Part shown: one piece after another, positions 1-5,663 of the stretch | Layout: each line of letters opens with the position of its first letter | How positions within the stretch are numbered: position 1 is the stretch's first letter | Made by a program: the position numbers and the translations under genes | NCBI GenBank assembly: GCA_947478965.1 | Contig: CANJXW010000036.1 | Location: forward strand, 1-6,124 | DNA length: 6,124 nucleotides | Direction of reading: 5' to 3' | DNA from: Candidatus Nanopelagicaceae bacterium | GTDB taxonomy: Bacteria > Actinomycetota > Actinomycetes > Nanopelagicales > Nanopelagicaceae | The notes under the pieces: generated by a model | Databases searched by the model: none | Told to the model about the DNA's origin: nothing | What the model saw: the letters and a program-made list of their open reading frames with translations, nothing else

Positions 1-743
1 ACAAGAGTCCAACCAGCGAGAGAGAAAGATTTACCAAGACCCGCGACACCGAATATCGGTCTGAGTTTTATCCCTGAGCGCTTAACAACAGGTACCAAGA
101 TCAAAGCTTGTACAACAATTCCTAAGGTGGTTCCCCAACCAAGGAGTTGAATCTGGCTATCTGTGATTGTTTCGATGGAGAGCGTCTTCTCCATTACTAA
201 AACAGCGGCAAAGACAACGATAACAACGAGGTTATTGGCGATCGGCGCCCACATAAGAGGTGCAAATGAACCTCGAGCATTGGCTACTTGTCCAAGCATT
301 GTGAAAAGGCCCAAGAAGAAGATCTGCGGAAGGCAGTAGCGAGTAAATGCAATCGCAATCTGATTTTGCGTTTCAAACCCAGGTGTTGAAAATTCTGGCG
401 CATAGAGATGAACGAGCGATGGCGCAAAAATTACTCCCACCACAACAAGTATGAGCAGAATTCCAGAAATAGTTGTCACTAACCTCGAGGCAAAACCATG
501 ACCACCATCTTCATCTGAAAATGAACGAACTAATTGAGGAACGAAGATTGCAGTGAGGGCGCCACCAACAAGTAAGTTGTATAAAATATTTGGCATCGTA
601 TTTGCAACGTTGTATGAATCGGCAAGTAGCGCAGTGCCAAGAACGGCGACTGCAAGAATTGCTCTAAAAAAACCAGTGATACGGGAGAGAATCGTTCCCA
701 CCGCCATGATTCCGGATGCTCTAAAAAGCTCGCTACTTTTCAC
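1..743 (-). CDS. murJ: Lipid II flippase MurJ (MviN), N-terminal part, cut by the window edge
   Basis: MurJ is the inner-membrane MOP-superfamily flippase that moves lipid II, the peptidoglycan precursor, to the outer face of the membrane. I translated the complement by hand from 743 leftward; it stays open for 247 codons to the edge. Family signatures seen are SRITGFFR (residues 20-27), with the two arginines matching those at the start of helix 1 in known MurJ, then DSYNVANTMPNILYNLL (42-58), GGALTAIFVPQLVR (60-73), MLGQVANARGSFAPLMWAPI (about 148-167), and near the edge LVPVVKRSGIKLRP. Several hydrophobic helices are visible. The GTG start at 743 is chosen because GGAGGT lies 6 bases upstream and the protein then begins at the expected point before helix 1; an in-frame ATG at codon 13 is a weaker choice. 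The gene overlaps the end of the DUF6049 gene by 11 bases, so it is probably co-transcribed and translationally coupled. Mycobacterial homologues carry a C-terminal pseudokinase; whether this one does lies outside the window. Confidence 0.95.
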   Translation of the reverse strand, partial: MKSSELFRASGIMAVGTILSRITGFFRAILAVAVLGTALLADSYNVANTMPNILYNLLVGGALTAIFVPQLVRSFSDEDGGHGFASRLVTTISGILLILVVVGVIFAPSLVHLYAPEFSTPGFETQNQIAIAFTRYCLPQIFFLGLFTMLGQVANARGSFAPLMWAPIANNLVVIVVFAAVLVMEKTLSIETITDSQIQLLGWGTTLGIVVQALILVPVVKRSGIKLRPIFGVAGLGKSFSLAGWTL

Positions 744-1842
744 GACGTGACCTCCGGATTCGACGAACGGTCTGTGTTATTGCAGCTACAAGGAGCAATA
801 GCCCTGCAGCCGATGTAAACCACGCAACTTGAGAATCAAATACTGAGAGGTTGAGAGCAAGTACAGCTTCCTCACTCACATGCGTTCCCTCATCGTTCAC
901 AAATTGTGCGATGACGGTAGTTGCACCAGGTGCGATAACTTTAAAAGGAATCGTAAACTGAGTTTTAGATTGTGCATCCAAGGTAATTTTCTTAATATCT
1001 GAAACCTGGATGCGTGAATTAAGAGGAGTGAGTTCGAGATTTACAGTCACAGGCGTGTCGAAGGCGTTAATGAGAGTTATCGGAAGCTTTACATTCTCTG
1101 AAGTCAATCGATATTTACCGCTTGTAATGCGAAGCTTAGAAAGTGTTGCAGCAACTCCCTCAGTCGCACTAAGTGCAAAAAATTCTCTATCTTTTGGAGA
1201 AAGAGATGGCGACATCAAAATCGATAACCGCGCACGAAGGGCACGGAGATCTTCAGAGGAAACAACAGTTGTTAGCCGAGTTAAAGCTTGGCGATTTACC
1301 GTGTAATTCTTACGCATTTGTGCGTTGAGGTTGGCCTTACCTTGACTCCAGCCAGGCTCGCTTTGTACTGGACGATTTAAATAAAATGTAAGACGCTCTT
1401 GTCCATAGAAATAGTAGAGGCGAAGTTCACTTGGAGCAGCGCTCTGCGCAAGACGTACATCGGGATTTCCATAAGCAAGCGCAATAACTTCATCACCTAA
1501 AGTCATTCGCTGTAATTTTTCTAACCAGATCTTGGCAGTATCAACTCCAAGGCCATCGGCTTTAGATGCAAGCGTGTAACCACGTGACATCGCAGAGACC
1601 TCATCAAGGAGAGCTGCATCTATTACCCATGTGCGCGGGGCTTTAGGTAACTTTTCAAGTAAGAGACCGAGTCGTCCTTCTGGCAAAAGATCTGTCGCAA
1701 GGTTGTCATTTCGAAATTCACCAGTAAAAGTTTGATGGGGAACATCTACTACACGAATAATATTTGTTCCAGCGTGGGCTGGCACTGAAAGCGAGATGAG
1801 CAATGCAAAGATCAGAGTTGTAAAAGAAATTAATTTTTTCAT
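733..1842 (-). CDS. DUF6049 family secreted membrane-anchored protein, short form
   Basis: A 369-residue protein of unknown function, of the kind that sits directly upstream of murJ in actinobacteria (Rv3909 type). It has an N-terminal signal peptide (Lys-Lys, hydrophobic stretch 4-20, probable cleavage after AHA at 22-24), a long extracytoplasmic region, one C-terminal transmembrane helix (about 339-358) and a cytoplasmic tail rich in arginine (RRIRRSRREK). This predicts a type I membrane protein facing the cell wall. Family-like motifs are PRTWVIDAALLDEVSAM (69-85), EVIALAYGNPDV (118-129), and a C-terminal Ig-like stretch with LPITLINAFDTPVTVNLEL (253-271). The ATG at 1842 overlaps the Nudix stop as ATGA; there is no clear Shine-Dalgarno, so translational coupling is likely. 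From memory, homologues are roughly 700-800 residues, so this is about half length, with the loss apparently in the N-terminal and central barrel-like region. The reading frame is intact, so I read it as compaction rather than decay. A role with MurJ in envelope synthesis is inference. Confidence 0.8.
   Translation of the reverse strand: MKKLISFTTLIFALLISLSVPAHAGTNIIRVVDVPHQTFTGEFRNDNLATDLLPEGRLGLLLEKLPKAPRTWVIDAALLDEVSAMSRGYTLASKADGLGVDTAKIWLEKLQRMTLGDEVIALAYGNPDVRLAQSAAPSELRLYYFYGQERLTFYLNRPVQSEPGWSQGKANLNAQMRKNYTVNRQALTRLTTVVSSEDLRALRARLSILMSPSLSPKDREFFALSATEGVAATLSKLRITSGKYRLTSENVKLPITLINAFDTPVTVNLELTPLNSRIQVSDIKKITLDAQSKTQFTIPFKVIAPGATTVIAQFVNDEGTHVSEEAVLALNLSVFDSQVAWFTSAAGLLLLVAAITQTVRRIRRSRREK
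750..755 (-). promoter_or_regulatory. Shine-Dalgarno site for murJ
   Basis: Read on the minus strand this is GGAGGT, a near-perfect anti-16S match, followed by six bases and then GTG at 743. It lies inside the last codons of the upstream DUF6049 gene. It decides the GTG start of murJ, and it is the only strong ribosome binding site I can see in the window. Confidence 0.8.
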
Positions 1843-2456
1843 GGTGCGGTGATTTCTTCAGAGGCGCCTGTACGAGCGATAAGTTTTTTCTCATCAGGGT
1901 ATGCAAGTCGACCTACGATCTCAGCGAGCGGGAACCAAGAGACCTCATCGACTTCACTCTCTTGCGCTGCAAGAAGACCACCAGTTTCGCGGAAGAGATA
2001 ATGGTGAACAGTTTTATGAATTCTCTTGCCACCTGCCATAAACCAGAAATCTATAACTCCAAGTGAGCGCTCAATCGCAGATTCGATGCCAGTCTCCTCG
2101 GCGACTTCACGCAGAGCTGCTTGTTCAGGTGTCTCACCTTCTTCGATATGTCCCTTTGGCAACGACCAGAGGATTCTTTGGCCAGTTGCATCTTTATGAT
2201 CGATTCGACCAATAAGGAGACCGTTCTTTCCTGAACGATCGATCACGAGCCCGCCAGCGCTTACTTCATCGACGCGTTTGGCATAAGTCTGCCCACTCTT
2301 CTTTGGACCCTTTGGGCGCGCAGAGGAAACGGGCGCGAGAGTATTCGATGGGTCACTCGCCTGCGAATCTTGCTGTTGTGGGGCGCGATGTGCGGGGCGC
2401 TTGCGCCGACGCTTCTTCTTCGTAGTTTCGCTGCCCGCACTAGGTGCCGGGGTCAT
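1839..2456 (-). CDS. Nudix hydrolase, MutT4-like
   Basis: A 205-residue Nudix protein. The Nudix box is complete at residues 102-124, with G102, E108 and REVAEETGI at 116-124, matching GX5EX7REUXEEXGU; its glutamates bind the metal ions that activate hydrolysis of a nucleoside diphosphate linked to another group. Around it, SAGGLVI (66-72), ILWSLPKGH (95-103), RIHKTVHHYLF (145-155) and RLAYPDEKKL (183-192) recall mycobacterial MutT4 (Rv3908), which occupies the same place next to the DUF6049 and CCA genes. The substrate cannot be told from sequence. The first 60 or so residues are a low-complexity tail with a strongly basic block, KKKRRRKR (13-20), followed by a Gln/Ser/Pro-rich linker, so the catalytic domain starts near residue 60. 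It is the first gene of the leftward operon; its TGA overlaps the next ATG by 4 bases. No Shine-Dalgarno is visible before the ATG at 2456. Confidence 0.92.
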   Translation of the reverse strand: MTPAPSAGSETTKKKRRRKRPAHRAPQQQDSQASDPSNTLAPVSSARPKGPKKSGQTYAKRVDEVSAGGLVIDRSGKNGLLIGRIDHKDATGQRILWSLPKGHIEEGETPEQAALREVAEETGIESAIERSLGVIDFWFMAGGKRIHKTVHHYLFRETGGLLAAQESEVDEVSWFPLAEIVGRLAYPDEKKLIARTGASEEITAP

Positions 2457-2488
2457 AGACCAAGGGTACTGCTCTAAAGTTACCTATT
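2457..2488. promoter_or_regulatory. 32-base divergent intergenic region, probable back-to-back promoters
   Basis: This short gap separates two outward-facing genes, so both promoters must lie in it or reach into the coding ends. Rightward, TAAAGT (2475-2480) fits the actinobacterial -10 pattern TANNNT and would place the transcript start about at the GTG at 2489. Leftward, TACCCT (complement of 2463-2468) would start transcription at or next to the ATG at 2456. No good -35 hexamers and no Shine-Dalgarno sequences are seen for either gene, which suits leaderless mRNAs. The assignment of individual hexamers is inference. Confidence 0.4.
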
Positions 2489-3919
2489 GTGACGAGAACA
2501 TTAGGAGCCGCGGGGGAACTCGCGATCGCCTCCCTCATTGAGCGGGCCCCGCTGGCTAGTTCTTTGGCGCAGGCATTTAAAGCCCAAGGATTCTCTCTGG
2601 CTCTCGTCGGCGGATCTGTGCGCGATGCCTTACTTGGTCGACTCGGTAACGATCTTGATTTTACAACCAATGCGAAACCACAAGAGAGTAAAAAGATTTT
2701 ACAGAGCTGGGCAGAAAACATTTGGGATACAGGAATTGAATTCGGAACCGTTGCAGGAAAGCGGGGCGAGACAACAGTAGAAGTAACAACATACCGAACT
2801 GAAAGTTACGATCCTGAAAGTCGTAAACCAGAAGTTGTCTATGGCGAAAATATTGAAGGTGATTTATCTCGTCGCGACTTCACAGTAAATTCTATGGCCC
2901 TTGAACTTACCGAAGATAAGCCAAAGTTTATCGATCCATTTAATGGGATTGGAGATTTATCAAAGAAAGTTCTACGCACTCCAACTAAAGCTGAAAACTC
3001 ATTCTCTGATGACCCTCTGCGGATGATGCGAGCTGCGCGCTTTGCAAGTCAACTAGGTTTTGATATTGCACCTGATGTGCTTGTTGCGATGAAAGAGATG
3101 GCGAGCCGGATTTCGATTATTTCAGCTGAACGCGTTAGAGAAGAGTTTGTTAAAACTCTTATGTCTAACAATCCCCGGACTGGAATAGCAATTCTTGTTG
3201 AAACAGGGATTGCAGATATTGTTATTCCAGAGATACCCAAGTTACGTTTAGAAATTGATGAACACCATCACCATAAAGATGTTTACGAACATTCGATTAC
3301 TGTTCTAGAACAAGCGATTGCACATGAAGATCGCCTTGGTGGCCCAAACCTTATTATTCGGCTATCTGCGCTCTTGCATGACATTGGTAAACCAAAGACG
3401 CGCAATCTCATTGATGGCGGCGGAGTTTCATTCCACCACCACGAGATCGTTGGTGCGCGCCTTGCAAAACAGAGACTTAAAGCGCTGCGCTTTGATGGCG
3501 ACACGATTGAACAAGTAGAGACCCTTATCGCTCTTCACCTTCGTTTCCACGGCTATGGCGATGGCGAATGGACTGATTCTGCGGTGCGACGATATGTTCG
3601 AGATGCTGGAGACTTACTCGTACATTTACATGTATTAACTCGCGCTGATTGCACCACCCGAAACGCACGAAAAGCAGCCCGTCTTGCTGCTGTGTACGAC
3701 GGACTCGAATCTCGCATTGAGGTACTGATGCAAGAAGAAGAGTTATCAAAAATTCGACCAGATCTAGATGGCGCTCAAGTGATGAAGTTACTTGGAATAA
3801 AACCATCGGCTGATGTTGGCCGCGCTCTGGACTATCTCTTAGAGCTTCGACTTGAGAACGGTCCTTTAGGTCAAGAGAAGGCGACCGAGGAACTCATGAA
3901 ATGGTGGAGCGCTAAATAG
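2489..3919 (+). CDS. cca: CCA tRNA nucleotidyltransferase (HD-domain, actinobacterial type)
   Basis: A 476-residue enzyme that builds or repairs the 3' CCA end of tRNAs from CTP and ATP, in the cytoplasm. The class II nucleotidyltransferase head is clear: LVGGSVRDALLGR (39-51), then the metal-binding NDLDFTT (54-60) with its two aspartates, then EVTTYR (98-103), RRDFTVNSMAL (128-138), and the base-selecting region DDPLRMMRAARFASQLGF (174-191). A C-terminal HD phosphohydrolase domain follows, with YEHS (266-269), LLHDIGKPKTR (295-305) and SFHHHE (314-319); HD domains in this family carry phosphatase or phosphodiesterase activity. Length and order match the actinobacterial subfamily, called PcnA in mycobacteria. 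The GTG at 2489 is the only plausible start: an in-frame TAG stands at 2456-2458, and the next candidate, a TTG some 25 codons in, would cut into the head domain. There is no Shine-Dalgarno, and a TAAAGT box just upstream suggests a leaderless message. The gene ends in an 8-base overlap with the convergent MFS gene. Confidence 0.95.
   Translation: MTRTLGAAGELAIASLIERAPLASSLAQAFKAQGFSLALVGGSVRDALLGRLGNDLDFTTNAKPQESKKILQSWAENIWDTGIEFGTVAGKRGETTVEVTTYRTESYDPESRKPEVVYGENIEGDLSRRDFTVNSMALELTEDKPKFIDPFNGIGDLSKKVLRTPTKAENSFSDDPLRMMRAARFASQLGFDIAPDVLVAMKEMASRISIISAERVREEFVKTLMSNNPRTGIAILVETGIADIVIPEIPKLRLEIDEHHHHKDVYEHSITVLEQAIAHEDRLGGPNLIIRLSALLHDIGKPKTRNLIDGGGVSFHHHEIVGARLAKQRLKALRFDGDTIEQVETLIALHLRFHGYGDGEWTDSAVRRYVRDAGDLLVHLHVLTRADCTTRNARKAARLAAVYDGLESRIEVLMQEEELSKIRPDLDGAQVMKLLGIKPSADVGRALDYLLELRLENGPLGQEKATEELMKWWSAK
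3912..3919. other. 8-base tail-to-tail overlap of two convergent genes holding both stop codons
   Basis: The eight bases CTAAATAG contain the TAG of the CCA gene on the plus strand (3917-3919) and the TAG of the MFS gene on the minus strand (complement of 3912-3914). There is no intergenic space and no hairpin followed by T's here, so any terminator for either transcript must lie inside the opposite gene, or the 3' ends overlap. Confidence 0.9.
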
Positions 3920-5192
3920 TTTTGTAGGTAAAGATTGATGGGCGCAGCAAACGTATCGCGCTCACCAAGTACAAAACAGAGACTATTAGAGGAACAAATG
4001 GAGTATCTCCGCTTGTCGGAAGAATCAGTGCAGCAGAAAGTGCACCGATAATAATTGCTGCATTAACAACAACGTCATAGACCGAAAAGACGCGTCCTCG
4101 ATATTCGTCGCTGATTTTCGATTGCACAAGTGCATCATTTGTTACTTTGAGATTCTGTCCACACAACGCTGTGAGAAAAGCTGTAATCGATAAGGTAATT
4201 GGATTCCGATCAATCACAAGAAAGACCGGACCGAGAGCGCTTGCAAAGAGCGCAAGACGCATCCAACGATGTCTTCCAAATTTACGAACTCCAAAAGGTG
4301 CAGTGAGGGCGCCTAAACCAAATCCAACTGCAGCAATTGAGAGGGTGAGACTTAAACCAGCAAGCCCTGCCTCACTATCTGCAGGATCATGGAAAGCATT
4401 TCTCTCGAGAAGTAGCGCTGTTAACACAAGAGCGGTAAGTCCTCCGCGATGTACGGCAGTTGCAATAATTCCTCGCGCTGCATCGACGTGCGCCCCAAGA
4501 AACTTAAAACCCTCTTGCATCTCGTGAAAACCTTGAGAGAAACTAGCTTTTACGATTTCGTGGGGTCGAGGTCCTATTTCAGATTTCGATAACGTCATTG
4601 CAAGGAGAGCGGCGGTGAGATAACCGCATGCTGCAACAAGGATTAAAATTGCATCTGCATTATCAGCACTTGCAGAACCGCTCAGAAGTCTGCGAAGCCC
4701 AAGGCCGATACCTCCACCAAGTACAACCCAGATAGATCCGCCAGTTACTGCAAGAGCGTTAGCTGAAATCAGCGACTCAGATTCGACGACAAGTGGAAGA
4801 CCTGCAGATAGTCCAGCGAGAATTAAACGGTTAACACCAAATGCGACAAGTACAAAGATAGTTAACTCGACGCCGGTATGTCCTTGTGTTATCAGAAGAG
4901 AAATCAACGAGAGCGTTGTAACACGGACAAGATTAGAGAAGAGGATTGCTCGCTGGCGCGAAATTCGATCCAGGATTGTTCCGATAAGTGGGCCAATAAT
5001 TGAATATGGAAGCAATACGACAGTAAATGCAATTGCAGCGTTAAGAGCGCTAGCTTGCCGTTCAGGTGAGAAGAGAATGAAGGATGCAAGCGCACTTTGG
5101 AAAATTCCATCAGTTAACTGCCCGGTCCAACGAAGTCGAAGGAGACGGCGAAGCCTTTTATCTCGCAGCAACTCCCAGAAGTTCATAGCCAT
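3912..5192 (-). CDS. MFS transporter, efflux-type, substrate unknown
   Basis: A 426-residue protein with about 10-12 hydrophobic helices, the size of a standard single-chain major facilitator. MFS signs include a loop between helices 2 and 3 with a charged turn, GTILDRISRQRAI (71-83), and the late-domain SDEYRGRVFSVYDVVVN (361-377), a pattern common in MFS_3-type (putative exporter) families. Helices are visible at about 33-41 (short), 50-73, 92-102, 109-134, 150-165, 181-199, 240-262, 278-298, 311-327, 332-345, 371-391 and 398-415. The start region is basic and reads M-A-M; ATG at 5192 and ATG at 5186 are equally possible, and neither has a good Shine-Dalgarno. It stands alone on this strand, convergent with the CCA gene and divergent from the DUF5318 gene. 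Nothing in the context names a substrate; involvement in envelope or drug export would be a guess. Confidence 0.87.
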   Translation of the reverse strand: MAMNFWELLRDKRLRRLLRLRWTGQLTDGIFQSALASFILFSPERQASALNAAIAFTVVLLPYSIIGPLIGTILDRISRQRAILFSNLVRVTTLSLISLLITQGHTGVELTIFVLVAFGVNRLILAGLSAGLPLVVESESLISANALAVTGGSIWVVLGGGIGLGLRRLLSGSASADNADAILILVAACGYLTAALLAMTLSKSEIGPRPHEIVKASFSQGFHEMQEGFKFLGAHVDAARGIIATAVHRGGLTALVLTALLLERNAFHDPADSEAGLAGLSLTLSIAAVGFGLGALTAPFGVRKFGRHRWMRLALFASALGPVFLVIDRNPITLSITAFLTALCGQNLKVTNDALVQSKISDEYRGRVFSVYDVVVNAAIIIGALSAALILPTSGDTPFVPLIVSVLYLVSAIRLLRPSIFTYKTI

Positions 5193-5240
5193 GAGCCTAA
5201 TAGAGCACAGAGTGCGAAAGAGGATTATTCTTATCCAAGT
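5193..5240. promoter_or_regulatory. 48-base divergent promoter region between the MFS and DUF5318 genes, with a small inverted repeat
   Basis: This gap must carry the promoters of two outward-facing genes. Leftward, TCTATT (complement of 5199-5204), preceded by TGC, resembles an extended -10 element six bases before the ATG at 5192. Rightward, TATTCT (5226-5231) fits TANNNT and lies nine bases before the ATG at 5241. Between them is a short perfect inverted repeat, GCAC-AGA-GTGC (5205-5215), which could be a small operator or chance. A purine run, AAAGAGGA (5217-5224), lies about 16 bases before the ATG, too far for a normal Shine-Dalgarno. No -35 hexamers stand out. Confidence 0.35.
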
Positions 5241-5654
5241 ATGAAATCACAGCGCGGTTATATCGATTACTCATTAGATAAGAAGGCAACCCTTCTCGCC
5301 CTCTTTAGGGGTGTTGTTGATGCATGCGATGCAGATCCATATTTAATGCGCGCAGCTAAATACCATGGCGAAAAAGCGGGTCGAAAATGCCCAGTCTGCA
5401 AGAAAGATTCCCTTGTCGAGCTCCGATATACATTCGGAGACCAGTTAGGACAATTCTCAGGCCGCATTAAGTCAACCAATGAGTTATCCGAGATGGAGAA
5501 GGAATTCGGTGAGTTCTCCGTCTATACCGTCGAGGTCTGCCGCGACTGCTCTTGGAACCACCTGTGTTCTACATATCTATTAGGTGATGGAAAAGATCGT
5601 AAGCCACCCCGTCGCGTACGCACCCTTGAAGATGATGATTGGGTTACACGGTAA
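5241..5654 (+). CDS. DUF5318 family protein with a four-cysteine zinc-ribbon-like motif
   Basis: A 137-residue soluble protein of unknown function. It has two CxxC pairs, CPVC (50-53) and CRDC (100-103), suited to bind one zinc ion. Between and around them are the family-like stretches LVELRYTFGDQLGQFSG (58-74), EFSVYTVEVC (91-100) and SWNHLCSTYLLG (104-115). The C-terminus is charged (KPPRRVRTLEDDDW). There is no signal peptide or membrane helix, so it is likely cytoplasmic. This family sits just before a class A penicillin-binding protein in actinobacteria (Rv0049-ponA1 type), and here too the PBP gene follows after nine bases, so the two are probably one operon. A role tied to wall synthesis is inferred from this pairing only. 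ATG at 5241 is chosen because the protein then starts as the family does (hydrophilic, RGYIDYSL); no Shine-Dalgarno is at normal distance. Confidence 0.85.
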   Translation: MKSQRGYIDYSLDKKATLLALFRGVVDACDADPYLMRAAKYHGEKAGRKCPVCKKDSLVELRYTFGDQLGQFSGRIKSTNELSEMEKEFGEFSVYTVEVCRDCSWNHLCSTYLLGDGKDRKPPRRVRTLEDDDWVTR

Positions 5655-5656
5655 CC
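5642..5656 (+). repeat. Perfect inverted repeat over the DUF5318 stop codon, just before the PBP start
   Basis: GGTTAC-ACG-GTAACC gives a six-base-pair stem with a three-base loop. The right arm contains the TAA stop of the DUF5318 gene, and the stem ends seven bases before the PBP ATG at 5664. It is not followed by a T-run and is short, so it does not look like a terminator. In the mRNA it could affect coupling between the two genes, or it may be chance. Confidence 0.4.
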
Positions 5657-5663
5657 TTTAGAA

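Noticed and set aside
553..750. Plus-strand 65-codon open frame
   Set aside because: It lies wholly antisense to the well-supported murJ start region and has no recognisable domain.
1010..1306. Plus-strand 98-codon open frame
   Set aside because: It is antisense to the DUF6049 coding region, with a composition that fits a shadow frame and no domain or SD.
733..1842. DUF6049 gene considered as a pseudogene because of its short length
   Set aside because: The frame is intact from signal peptide to membrane anchor, and the stop overlaps murJ neatly; no frameshifted remnants are seen.
2440..2721. Minus-strand 93-codon open frame at the CCA 5' end
   Set aside because: It is antisense to the conserved nucleotidyltransferase head and overlaps the Nudix start; the translation resembles nothing known.
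3262..3278. His-rich run (HHHH) in the CCA protein, considered as a possible tag or metal chaperone motif
   Set aside because: It lies just before the first HD-domain histidine (YEHS), where such residues are usual in this family.
3525..3806. Minus-strand 93-codon open frame antisense to the HD-domain half of the CCA gene
   Set aside because: The opposite strand encodes a conserved protein throughout; no supporting start signal or motif.
4147..4527. Plus-strand 126-codon open frame inside the MFS gene
   Set aside because: It is the longest shadow frame, but it is Arg/Pro/Ser-rich without a domain and fully antisense to clear membrane helices.
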